The position numbers and the translations under genes were made by a program. The notes under the pieces were generated by a model, which was not told where the DNA came from, made no database searches, and saw only the letters and a program-made list of their open reading frames with translations. From the NCBI GenBank assembly GCA_025210455.1, contig JAOARQ010000036.1:1-64000 (forward strand): a stretch of 64,000 bases of DNA, written 5' to 3'. Positions 42,141 through 50,289 of this stretch are shown in pieces. The DNA is from Pelagimonas sp. GTDB taxonomy: Bacteria > Pseudomonadota > Alphaproteobacteria > Rhodobacterales > Rhodobacteraceae. How positions within the stretch are numbered: the first letter of the stretch is position 1; each line of letters opens with the position of its first letter.

Positions 42141-43955
42141 CTAGTGGATTTGTTTTGCGGCTTTGATTTTCACATAGCTGCCAGGGGCTGGTTCAAGTGA
42201 ATTGAAATCCGAATCACCCGGTATACGTGCGGGCACTTTCTTGCCAGCCCGCTTGCGCAGCCAGCTTTCCCAATGGGGCCACCAAGACCCATCCTGACGC
42301 GTGCCTTTGGATTTCCAATCGTCAAAATCCAAGCTGAGATCATTATTCAGATAATGACCATATTTGTTTTTCGACGGCGGGTTCACGATGCCCGCAATAT
42401 GCCCTGATTCTCCCAGAACAAACTGCTTGTCTTTAGAGCCCATTTTTTGAACGCCCAGATAAACCTGACGCGCGGCGGCAATATGGTCTGTTTCCGTGGC
42501 GATTGACATCAGGGGAACATCGACATCAGCAACGCTTAGGGTTTCGCCAAACATCTCAAAGGTGCCTTCGGCGAACTCATTGCGTTGACACAATCCACGC
42601 AGATATTCGCTGAACATCTTGCCCGGCAGGTTCGCCCCATCACCATTCCAATACAGAAGATCAAAGGCGGGCGGCGTTTCCCCCATCATATAATGGCGAA
42701 TGGCAGGACCATAGACTAGGTCGTTGGCCCGCAGGAAAGAGAACGTCCGCGCCATGATGAACGACGGCAGCAAGCCTTCCTGAGAGATTTCTTCTTCGAT
42801 GCCATCAGCAAAATCATTGGTCAGGAAGGGGGTGAATTCGCCAGTATCGCTGAAATCCGTCAAGGCGGTGAAGAACGTGGCGGATTTGATCGACTTGTCT
42901 TTACGCTTTTTCAGCAGCGACAAGGTCAGCGACAGGGTGGTGCCAGCGATGCAATAGCCAACAGCATTTACCTGTTTGGTGCCGCAGATCTTTTTCACCG
43001 TGTCGATGGCGGTCAGATAGCCATCTTCGACATAGTCTTCTAGGCCGGTTTCACTATAGCTGGCATCGGGGTTGATCCAGCTGACCACAAACAGGGTATA
43101 GCCCTGATCCACCACCCAGCGGATCAGGCTGTTCGATGGTTTCAGGTCAAGAATATAGAATTTGTTGATCCAGGGCGGGAAGAGAACCACAGGAATTTCA
43201 TGCACTTGGTCGGTGGTGGGCTTGTATTGAATTAGCTCCATCATCCGATTGCGATAGACAACTTCACCCTCGGCAGTGGCGATATTGTTGCCGACCTCAA
43301 AAGCGTTTTCATCTGCCAGCCTGACAATCAATTCGCCATTATTGGCCTCAAGATCAGCCACCAGATTTTCAAGCCCCTGCACCAGACTTTCTCCATCGGT
43401 TTCCACGGCGCGTTGCAGCGCATCGGGGTTGGTGGCCAAAAAGTTGGTGGGGGCGAACATATCGACGATCTGCTGGGTGAAATATCCCAGACGGCGCTTA
43501 TCCAGCTCGTCCATACCTTCAATATCATCCACCGCCTTTTGAACGGTTTCGACATTGATCTGATATTGTTGTTTTACGAAATTGAAATAGGGGTGTGTGT
43601 CCCAAAGTGGGTTTTTGAAGCGGCGATCCTTGGGGCCGGGATCTTCGGGGGCCTGCAATTTTCCACTGGCCAGCGCCTTTTGCGCTTCGACAAAATGGCT
43701 GACAGTGCGGCCCCAATAGGTGACCTGCTGTTCCAGTATTTTGCTAGGGTTTGTCATCCACTCCTGCATGTAGGACTGGGCCGCTCTTGAATAAAGACCG
43801 GTCTCAGGCCCATTCAATGCGGTGGGTGTTGGATGACGTTTGCTGAGCGCGGATACAAGCCGCTGCGACAGCGTTTCAACCTTGGCAAGGTTCTCCTCAA
43901 GCCGAGTGCGATCCTCCTCTTCGATCCCACCTGCGGCAACCTCGTTTGTTGTCAT
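42141..43955 (-). CDS. phaC: class I poly(3-hydroxyalkanoate) synthase
   Basis: A 604-residue polymerase that builds PHB from 3-hydroxybutyryl-CoA at the granule surface. The lipase-like box is GYCIAG with catalytic Cys335; Asp490 (TETDHIAA) and His519 (GESGHIAG) complete the triad. Residues 1-200 form the variable N-terminal domain, and the C-terminal half is the alpha/beta-hydrolase core. The length fits class I enzymes, which work without PhaE or PhaR subunits. It is divergent from phaZ across a 133-base region with a CTGC-N3-GCAG motif, and phasin follows on the same strand. Confidence 0.96.
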   Translation of the reverse strand: MTTNEVAAGGIEEEDRTRLEENLAKVETLSQRLVSALSKRHPTPTALNGPETGLYSRAAQSYMQEWMTNPSKILEQQVTYWGRTVSHFVEAQKALASGKLQAPEDPGPKDRRFKNPLWDTHPYFNFVKQQYQINVETVQKAVDDIEGMDELDKRRLGYFTQQIVDMFAPTNFLATNPDALQRAVETDGESLVQGLENLVADLEANNGELIVRLADENAFEVGNNIATAEGEVVYRNRMMELIQYKPTTDQVHEIPVVLFPPWINKFYILDLKPSNSLIRWVVDQGYTLFVVSWINPDASYSETGLEDYVEDGYLTAIDTVKKICGTKQVNAVGYCIAGTTLSLTLSLLKKRKDKSIKSATFFTALTDFSDTGEFTPFLTNDFADGIEEEISQEGLLPSFIMARTFSFLRANDLVYGPAIRHYMMGETPPAFDLLYWNGDGANLPGKMFSEYLRGLCQRNEFAEGTFEMFGETLSVADVDVPLMSIATETDHIAAARQVYLGVQKMGSKDKQFVLGESGHIAGIVNPPSKNKYGHYLNNDLSLDFDDWKSKGTRQDGSWWPHWESWLRKRAGKKVPARIPGDSDFNSLEPAPGSYVKIKAAKQIH

Positions 43956-43979
43956 TTTAACGAAATCCCCCTAAGTTCG

Positions 43980-43990
43980 CTGCTATGCAG
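43980..43990. promoter_or_regulatory. candidate PhaR site 3 between phaC and phaZ
   Basis: CTGCTATGCAG matches CTGC-N3-GCAG and lies 25 bases upstream of the phaC start, in the phaC-phaZ divergent region. Together with the two sites upstream of phasin it suggests a PhaR regulon; no phaR gene is present in the window. Confidence 0.6.
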
Positions 43991-44088
43991 AATAACGTCG
44001 CCATGTGGTTGGGGCAAAGCGACGAATTGGCTCGGGGCAATTTTGTAACAAAAAGTACATAATCCCCGCAATTTAAGGAGTGGCTGTC

Positions 44089-45378
44089 ATGCGCTATATG
44101 ATGACTTATGATTTGATGGAGACGGTTCGCAATACCAATCAATGGTTGGGGGCGACTGCGAAAACCATGGCGTCTTATCCTGCGTTTGCGATGGTCCCGA
44201 ACCCCGCTTTGCAGTGGATGGCAGCCTGGGGCGAGGTGACAGAACGGTCATTTGAGCGCATGGTGGCCAAGCCGGACTGGGGCATTCGCACCTTTACCTG
44301 CGAAGATGGCAAAGACCACCTGGTGAACATTGACACTGTGGTCGAAAAGCCATTTGGCGATCTGATCCACTTCAATGTGTCGGGCCGAGAAGAGCAGCCC
44401 CGCAAAATTATGCTTGTGGCGCCAATGTCAGGCCACTATGCCACCCTGCTGCGATCGACAGTGAAATCCCTGATCGTCAATTGTGAGGTTTACGTCACCG
44501 ATTGGCACAATGCCCGCGATATTCCCGTTTCCGAGGGCAAGTTCGATATCGAAGACTACACCTTGTATCTGATGGAGTTCATGCGGGCCCTTGGCGAGGA
44601 TGTGCATGTGATTGCCATCTGTCAGCCTGCGCCGCTGACACTGGCCGCGACAGCCTATCTGGCTGAGTTGCACCCTGACGAACAGCCGCGCACCCTGACA
44701 TTGATCGGTGGCCCGATTGATCCGAATGCGAATGCGACAGATGTGACCGATTTTGGCCATCGTGTGACTATGGGCCAATTGGAAGAGACCATGATCCAGC
44801 GCGTGGGCTTTAAATACAAAGGCGTTGGTCGCAAGGTATACCCGGGCCTGCTGCAGCTTTCGTCCTTTATGTCGATGAATGCCGACCGCCACTCAAAGGC
44901 GTTCAGCGATCAGATCGTACGGGTGTCCAAGGGCGAAGCATCTGATCACGATGCGCACAACCGCTTTTATGATGAATATCTGGCGGTCATGGATATGCCC
45001 GCCGAGTTCTACCTTTCAACCGTTGATCGCATCTTCAAGAAAGGTGAAATCGCCAGCAATAATTTTGTGGTTGATGGCCACAAGGTCGATATGGGCAAGA
45101 TCACCAATGTTGCCGTGAAAACCGTTGAAGGTGCGAAAGACGATATTTCCGCGCCGGGCCAATGTGTTGCCGCGCTGGATCTGTGTACCGGCCTGTCGGA
45201 CGACATGAAGGCCAGCCACCTTGAACCAGAGGCGGGCCATTATGGTATTTTTGCGGGCAAAAGCTGGCGCAATAACATCCGTCCGCTGGTGCTTGAGTTT
45301 ATCGACCAGAATTCTGGCTCGAAAAAGAAATCACCAAAGGCTCGGACCAAAGCAGCGCCAAAAGCCGCCGCTGAGTAA
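44089..45378 (+). CDS. phaZ: intracellular polyhydroxyalkanoate depolymerase
   Basis: A 429-residue intracellular depolymerase that releases 3-hydroxybutyrate or its CoA form from native granules. The N terminus MRYMMTYDLMETVRNT and the nucleophile Cys178 in VIAICQPAP are typical of the PhaZ family related to Ralstonia PhaZa. A Lys/Ala-rich tail (about 412-429) ends the protein. An in-frame GTG at 44080 overlaps AAGGAG, so the ATG at 44089, spaced 8 bases from it, is the start. It is divergent from phaC, and its product can be activated by the nearby CoA transferase. Confidence 0.95.
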   Translation: MRYMMTYDLMETVRNTNQWLGATAKTMASYPAFAMVPNPALQWMAAWGEVTERSFERMVAKPDWGIRTFTCEDGKDHLVNIDTVVEKPFGDLIHFNVSGREEQPRKIMLVAPMSGHYATLLRSTVKSLIVNCEVYVTDWHNARDIPVSEGKFDIEDYTLYLMEFMRALGEDVHVIAICQPAPLTLAATAYLAELHPDEQPRTLTLIGGPIDPNANATDVTDFGHRVTMGQLEETMIQRVGFKYKGVGRKVYPGLLQLSSFMSMNADRHSKAFSDQIVRVSKGEASDHDAHNRFYDEYLAVMDMPAEFYLSTVDRIFKKGEIASNNFVVDGHKVDMGKITNVAVKTVEGAKDDISAPGQCVAALDLCTGLSDDMKASHLEPEAGHYGIFAGKSWRNNIRPLVLEFIDQNSGSKKKSPKARTKAAPKAAAE

Positions 45379-45402
45379 GTTAAACGACAGACGATAATCC
45401 TA

Positions 45403-45431
45403 AGCCCGCCGTTTGGCGGGCTTTCGTATTT
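45403..45431 (+). terminator. intrinsic terminator after phaZ
   Basis: An 8-bp AGCCCGCC/GGCGGGCT stem (45403-45410 with 45415-45422, GTTT loop) is followed by TTCGTATTTT. The convergent gene at 45439 ends just beyond. Confidence 0.8.
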
Positions 45432-45438
45432 TCAGCAA

Positions 45439-45747
45439 TTACAATGGCATACGCCAGGTGCGTCGCCCATCTGCACCGCCACGCCTCTTGCGGCGGGGCA
45501 GGCAAAGTGTCAGCGGTTGCAGCGGGTTATCCAGCGATTCCTGCAACAGCTTGCAGAATTCAGCCACAGCCGGGGATTCGCAAAACGGCTTTGCCTTCAT
45601 GAGAGCATAGCGCGTTGCATGTCGATAATCCGCATGGCCGGGCAGGCTGCCTAGCCACTGCATATAGCCCAGCTGTGCGGCCTGACGGGCTTCTTTCTGG
45701 GGCATGGGCCCGATATCAAGTTGTAGAATTGTGCGTTCCAGTATCAT
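45439..45747 (-). CDS. hypothetical protein under cobalamin riboswitch
   Basis: A 102-residue soluble protein of unknown function, without signal peptide or membrane helix. It begins MILERTILQLDIGPMPQKEA and has a basic RRKRRGG segment near the C terminus. I recall similar proteins in related roseobacters. It is the first substantial gene downstream of the cobalamin riboswitch at 45877-46050. Its ATG overlaps the stop of a 22-codon upstream ORF by 4 bases and has GGAGG just before it, so it is probably translated by coupling. The arrangement implies a role tied to B12 supply or to a B12-dependent process. Confidence 0.7.
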   Translation of the reverse strand: MILERTILQLDIGPMPQKEARQAAQLGYMQWLGSLPGHADYRHATRYALMKAKPFCESPAVAEFCKLLQESLDNPLQPLTLCLPRRKRRGGADGRRTWRMPL

Positions 45748-45812
45748 CGCGCCCTCCGCGCAAATGGCGCGGGTGGTGTGGTCGGCGATGTCATCAGGCC
45801 AATATGGTCCAT
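45744..45812 (-). CDS. 22-residue leader ORF between riboswitch and hypothetical gene
   Basis: ATG at 45812 with GGAGAG 5 bases upstream opens a 22-codon frame (MDHIGLMTSPTTPPAPFARR and two more residues) whose TGA overlaps the next ATG in an ATGA. The start lies 65 bases downstream of the riboswitch core. It could be the translated target of the riboswitch, with the downstream gene coupled to it. Chance occurrence cannot be excluded. Confidence 0.45.
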   Translation of the reverse strand: MDHIGLMTSPTTPPAPFARRAR

Positions 45813-45876
45813 CTCGTCTCTCCGTCCCAAGGCACCCCGCCCGGGTTAAAGTGGCTAAGGCGCAGATACGCCCGAG

Positions 45877-46050
45877 ATGGCAGGTCTCCTGACTTGCGGG
45901 TCACAGCTTGGCTGTCCTTCCCGGCCCTAGGCCAGTGGGTCTTCAGCGTCGCTCACCGCTTACAGTTGCGGGGGCAGTCACGGAATTGGTTTACACCGCA
46001 CCGTGTTCCCTTTTCATCCCGTCAGCACAGCGCTGATCCGGGAACCATCC
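45877..46050 (-). ncRNA. cobalamin (adenosylcobalamin) riboswitch
   Basis: On the minus strand the conserved elements occur in order: GATGAAAAGGGAACACGGTG near the 5' end, GCCCCCGCAACTGTAAGCGG in the core, CCACTGG, GCCGGGAAGG, and the 3' GTCAGGAGACCTGCC. These are the L-shaped core, receptor arms and closing region of the Rfam cobalamin class. It precedes the 22-codon leader ORF and the 102-residue hypothetical gene on the same strand. With B12 bound it would shut these off. Confidence 0.93.
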
Positions 46051-46147
46051 CTGTATTTCTGCGGGTGCAGCATCACAGAGTCAAGGCTGAACTACGGTTG
46101 GATTAAAAAGTCGCAGCGGTGCGGGGCGGGGCCAGCAGGCCCCGATT

Positions 46148-46687
46148 TTACAGCCCCTCGTAGGTGGTCAGAGCATGCACCTCCATGCCCAGATCTTCCA
46201 GCTTTTTGCGGCCGCCCAGATCGGGCAGATCAACCACAAAGGCGCAGCCGATGATTTCACCACCCAGACGTTCCACCAGTTTGATACCGGCTTCGGCGGT
46301 GCCGCCGGTGGCCAGCAGATCATCGACCAGCAGGATCTTTTCGCCAGGCGTAATCGCGTCATCGTGGATTTCCACCACCGCTTCTCCGTATTCTAGGGTG
46401 TATTCTTCGGAAATCACCGCACCGGGCAGTTTGCCCTTTTTGCGGATGGGCACAAAGCCTGTCGACAGCTGGTGGGCAATCGCGCCGCCCAGAATAAAGC
46501 CCCGCGCTTCCAGCCCGACCACCTTGTCGAAACGCACTCCCGCATAGGGGTGCAGCAACTGATCAATCGCCATGCGAAAGCCGCGCGGATCGGCGAACAA
46601 TGTGGTCACATCGCGAAAGATGATCCCTTCATGCGGAAAATCGACGATGTTGCGGATATAGTCTTTGATCTCGGGCTGCTTGTTCAT
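46148..46687 (-). CDS. apt: adenine phosphoribosyltransferase
   Basis: A 179-residue enzyme that salvages adenine to AMP with PRPP in the cytoplasm. The PRPP-binding motif is [13 protein letters not shown] (about 120-132); [17 protein letters not shown] near the N terminus and [14 protein letters not shown] are family signatures. The ATG at 46687 has AGGAG 6-8 bases upstream and gives the standard start [14 protein letters not shown]. The adenine it uses is released by MtnP, encoded four genes upstream on the same strand. Confidence 0.95.
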   Translation of the reverse strand: MNKQPEIKDYIRNIVDFPHEGIIFRDVTTLFADPRGFRMAIDQLLHPYAGVRFDKVVGLEARGFILGGAIAHQLSTGFVPIRKKGKLPGAVISEEYTLEYGEAVVEIHDDAITPGEKILLVDDLLATGGTAEAGIKLVERLGGEIIGCAFVVDLPDLGGRKKLEDLGMEVHALTTYEGL

Positions 46688-46757
46688 GTCAGGCTCCTGA
46701 ACACAAGGCGTGATTGCGGACATGGTTTGCCCTTAAATTCCTTGGGTTACAATGCGG

Positions 46758-47381
46758 TCATGCAGCGCGGCGCAGTGAAGCGGTCAGAATGCCCATGGCC
46801 ACCAGCGTTGCCCCGCCCGCACGGGTGATCCATGTCAGCACAGAGGGGCGCTTGATCACACTGCGCAGCCGATCCGCTGCCAAGGCATAGAGCATGGCAT
46901 TAAAGGCGGCCAACCCCACAAAGGTACTGATCAGGATGGCAAACTGGGGCAGCAGCGCCGCGTCGGTTGAGATAAACTGCGGCACGAAAGCGATGAAAAA
47001 GGCGATGCTTTTCGGGTTCAGCGCTGTCACCGTGGCATTGTGCCAGAACACACCTTTGACAGAGATATCCGCCTCAGGCACGGCCAGCCCGCCCGAGGGG
47101 GCAGAGCGGATCAGTTTGATTCCCAGCCAGATCAGATAAAGCGCGCCCACCCATTTCAGAATGGTGAACAGCGTGGCTGATGTGGCCACCAGCGCGCCCA
47201 GCCCGGCCAGCGAAAGCGACATGGCAATGAAATCCCCCAGCGCCACACCTGCGGCTGAGGCCACAGCTACACTGCGCCCTTTGCTAAGCGCATAAGACAG
47301 CACCAGTAAAATGGTCGGCCCCGGTATCATCAGCAGGGCAGTGGATGCGGCGACAAAGGCCAGCCAGAGTTCGAATGACAT
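46758..47381 (-). CDS. LysE/RhtB family amino acid exporter
   Basis: A 207-residue inner-membrane exporter with about six helices. The family signature PGPTILLVLSYALSKGRS is near residues 20-37, followed by WVGALYLIWLGIKL and the NPKSIAFFIAFVPQF segment. LysE/RhtB proteins export amino acids or their derivatives; the substrate is not evident. The ATG at 47381 gives the standard MSFELWLAFV start; AAGGG is about 12 bases upstream. It is 70 bases upstream of apt. Confidence 0.9.
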   Translation of the reverse strand: MSFELWLAFVAASTALLMIPGPTILLVLSYALSKGRSVAVASAAGVALGDFIAMSLSLAGLGALVATSATLFTILKWVGALYLIWLGIKLIRSAPSGGLAVPEADISVKGVFWHNATVTALNPKSIAFFIAFVPQFISTDAALLPQFAILISTFVGLAAFNAMLYALAADRLRSVIKRPSVLTWITRAGGATLVAMGILTASLRRAA

Positions 47382-47490
47382 AGGCGCAAGATCCCTTTGG
47401 TTGCGTCTCTCCAAACACCTGTCCCACGGAAAGACGATCTACGTTTATGGGATGAAACGCAGGAGAGTTGGACTCTGTCAAACGAAGAAA

Positions 47491-48174
47491 TTATTCCTGC
47501 GGCGGGTAATGGCGCAAAAGCGTATAGATGTCCTGCGGGCCAAAATCTTTGGCTGCATTGCTGTCTTGCGAAAACACAGAGACCCCTTCGTACACCGGGG
47601 TGCGAATATCGGTCAGCAGGCCCAGTGCCTGAGTGATCTCTTCTATCATCGCGGATTCATAGTGGCTGATGTGCAGCCGTGTGCTGAAAACCACGACAGC
47701 GCGGTGGATTTCATTGGTCGCGCTGTTTGACCAGACAGTGACGCGGGCCCCGCCAACAGTGGTGCCATCAATACCTTTGACCCCGGTGCCCTTAATGGGG
47801 GCAGAGCCATCGGTATCAATCAGAAAAATGGTGATATCCGCCAGTTTTGGATCCTGCACCTGCTCCAGCTGAACAGCTGATCCCACCCGGTTGATGTATT
47901 GCAGCGCGCGGGTGATGGCGGCTTCGGCGCGTTTGCGACGCCCGCCCATAAAGGCGCGATCCACCCGCACCAGACTGACACGCAGCGGGCGTTCTGTTTT
48001 CCAGTGCAGGAAATCTTTGGCACAGGCGCCCCCCGGTGGGGCGGCACAGGCAACAACGCGATAGAAATCTTCATCACTGACCGGGCCCTGCACTTCGATG
48101 TATTCTTGTGCCACAGCCGGGGTGCCCAAGAAAAACAGGCCCATAATCAGGTGTTTAAGTCGGGATGCAGCCAT
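47491..48174 (-). CDS. DUF2927 domain protein, secreted
   Basis: A 227-residue exported protein with a signal peptide (about residues 1-22, ending TPAVAQ) and a DUF2927 domain covering most of the rest. Recognisable parts are WKTERPLRVSLVRVDRA, the RLHISHYESAMIEEITQALGLL segment with an HxxxxxxxxEE arrangement like a putative metallopeptidase helix, and FGPQDIYTLLRHYPPQE at the end. The function is unknown. It is 28 bases downstream of the DUF418 gene. Confidence 0.85.
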   Translation of the reverse strand: MAASRLKHLIMGLFFLGTPAVAQEYIEVQGPVSDEDFYRVVACAAPPGGACAKDFLHWKTERPLRVSLVRVDRAFMGGRRKRAEAAITRALQYINRVGSAVQLEQVQDPKLADITIFLIDTDGSAPIKGTGVKGIDGTTVGGARVTVWSNSATNEIHRAVVVFSTRLHISHYESAMIEEITQALGLLTDIRTPVYEGVSVFSQDSNAAKDFGPQDIYTLLRHYPPQE

Positions 48175-48202
48175 TGTCAGATCGTCGGGTTGTCGCGTGT
48201 TT

Positions 48203-49204
48203 CTATCCGGCGGTCCTGCGCATCAGGGCCTCTAGTGGGCCACGTTTGCCCACAAGCTGCCAGATCAGCGCATAGATCAGACACACCAGAATGAACCCCA
48301 GACTGTATAGGAAGATTGCCCCGCTGGAAAGAGAGCCATTGAGCCAACCCAGTTCCTCCAGCAGGCCCATGCCCAGCAAAATATGTGTCAGGTAAAGCGT
48401 CAGGCTTTGCCGCCCGGCCAATGCCATGGCGCGTCCCATAAGGCCATTTGCGATTTTGGGGCCTGCCCAAAGGCACAGCCCAACCATCGCCAGCGCGCTG
48501 CCAGATGCGGATAGGATATAGAATGGTGTGGGTGGGATTGGGGCAGTTGTGACCAGCTCTGCCAGTTCGGGATCATGCACCAAAAGCGACGGGATCAGGC
48601 CCGCCAGAGTTGCCGCAGTTCCCCAGACCATCAACCGATGCTGTGTGCAGGGTGTCGCCAGATCCAGCCGCCCGACAGCCATGCCGATGAAAAAGAAGGC
48701 AACCCAGGGCAAAACCGGATGCCAGCCATTGAAAAAACTGTGTCGTAAAAAGCCTGAGACCGTCCAGAAATCCTGATAGGTATAGCTTTCCCAATCCCAA
48801 CCTGCGTCATAGTTCAGAGTGATCAGCGCCAGAAACCCACCCATTGTCACCCCGCCAGCCAGCAAGATCAGCTTTTGCGAGGGCCAGGTCAGTACGGGCA
48901 GGGCGCAGATAAAATACAGCGCATAGAAATGCAGGATATCCGCATCAAAAATCGTGAGATTGATCAGCCCCAGCACAAACAAAAAGATTGCCCGCCGAAA
49001 CAGGATTGCCGCTGGCGGGTTGGCCAAAGCGGTGCCGATCCCTGCCAGAATAACGAAAAGGGCCGCGGCACGGCCCTCTAGCAATGTGGTGAACAGGCTG
49101 GGCAGATCGGTGGTGGCGGGCACTTCGGCAGCGATGCGAAAGTTCACCAGCACCATGCCGGAAAACGCCAGAAAGCGCGCGATGTCCAATCCGCTCAGCC
49201 GCAT
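48203..49204 (-). CDS. DUF418 / acyltransferase-3-like membrane protein
   Basis: A 333-residue membrane protein with about ten hydrophobic helices. It begins RLSGLDIARFLAFSGMVLVNF, with the early charged pair of heparan-alpha-glucosaminide-acetyltransferase-like and DUF418 proteins, and has RAIFLFVLGLINL and the C-terminal LAGRQSLTLYLTHILLG helix typical of DUF418. Such proteins probably move acyl groups across the membrane. It starts 3 bases after the mtnP stop, so it is co-transcribed with it. Confidence 0.82.
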   Translation of the reverse strand: MRLSGLDIARFLAFSGMVLVNFRIAAEVPATTDLPSLFTTLLEGRAAALFVILAGIGTALANPPAAILFRRAIFLFVLGLINLTIFDADILHFYALYFICALPVLTWPSQKLILLAGGVTMGGFLALITLNYDAGWDWESYTYQDFWTVSGFLRHSFFNGWHPVLPWVAFFFIGMAVGRLDLATPCTQHRLMVWGTAATLAGLIPSLLVHDPELAELVTTAPIPPTPFYILSASGSALAMVGLCLWAGPKIANGLMGRAMALAGRQSLTLYLTHILLGMGLLEELGWLNGSLSSGAIFLYSLGFILVCLIYALIWQLVGKRGPLEALMRRTAG

Positions 49205-49207
49205 GGG

Positions 49208-50086
49208 TCAGAGCATCCGGCCCGCAACCGCGTCCAGCTTGGCCCGCAACTGCGGGTCACGCTTTTCCGGCGCGGTCATGATGGCGAATTCCAGCGCGCG
49301 GTCACAGCCATGCGGGCAGGGCGCACGATCTGTGCCCAACAGGGCTGGCAGGCGGCGCACCATTTCACGGCCTTTTTCGGCATTGCCCATCAGGGTTTTG
49401 ATAATATCGTTCACATCGACTTCGCCGTGGTCGGGATGCCAGCTGTCATAATCAGTGACCATGGCAATCGAGGCATAGCAAATCTCAGCTTCGCGTGCGA
49501 GCTTGGCTTCGGGCATGTTGGTCATGCCGATCACATCTGCCCCCCAGTGTTCGCGGTACATCTTGGATTCAGCCAGCGTTGAAAATTGCGGCCCCTCCAT
49601 CGCCAGATAGGTGCCGCCCATATGGATATTTACCCCGGCATCCTTGGCCGCAGCAAAACAGGTTTGCGACAGGCGGGGGCAGGTGGGATGGGCCACGCTA
49701 ACATGGGCCACACAGCCGGTGCCAAAGAATGACTTCTCGCGGGCAAAGGTGCGGTCGATGAACTGATCCACCACCACGAAATCCCCCGGCGCATATTCTT
49801 CGCGGAAAGATCCGCAGGCCGATACACTGATGATGTCTGTGACGCCAATGCGTTTCAGCGCGTCGATATTGGCGCGGTAAGGCACGGTGGTCGGGCTGTG
49901 GACGTGGCCGCGTCCATGCCGGGGCAGAAAGGCCATCTGCACCCCACCCAGCGTGCCGGTCAGGATTTCATCCGAAGGATCGCCCCATGGGCTGTCAACC
50001 TTACGCCACTGCGCGTTTTCCAGCCCGTCGATATCATAGATCCCTGAACCGCCGATCACACCGATCATGGTTTGTGTTGTGCTCAT
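49208..50086 (-). CDS. mtnP: S-methyl-5'-thioadenosine phosphorylase
   Basis: A 292-residue phosphorylase that splits methylthioadenosine into adenine and methylthioribose-1-phosphate. The phosphate site is GVIGGSGIYD at the N terminus; FLPRHGRGH and SACGSFREEYAPGDFVVVDQFIDRT (quoted in parts) form the purine site, and YLAMEGPQFSTLAESKMYR and MTNMPEAKLAREAEI follow. The adenine released is the substrate of Apt encoded downstream on the same strand. Confidence 0.94.
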   Translation of the reverse strand: MSTTQTMIGVIGGSGIYDIDGLENAQWRKVDSPWGDPSDEILTGTLGGVQMAFLPRHGRGHVHSPTTVPYRANIDALKRIGVTDIISVSACGSFREEYAPGDFVVVDQFIDRTFAREKSFFGTGCVAHVSVAHPTCPRLSQTCFAAAKDAGVNIHMGGTYLAMEGPQFSTLAESKMYREHWGADVIGMTNMPEAKLAREAEICYASIAMVTDYDSWHPDHGEVDVNDIIKTLMGNAEKGREMVRRLPALLGTDRAPCPHGCDRALEFAIMTAPEKRDPQLRAKLDAVAGRML

Positions 50087-50289
50087 GCCTGTCTCCTGTG
50101 GCTTTGTGCCAAATTAAGGCATAGCACTGTGGAGGGTTCAACTACGGTTGATGGAATTTTCATCACGATCGCTAGACCCAAGAATGCCGTGCATCTTTGT
50201 CAAACCCTGCTATAAGCGCGGCCAAAGGCGGATTCTGCGACGCAGAGAACGACGCAGGTGTCGTGCCGCAAAGATATAAGGACAATCTG

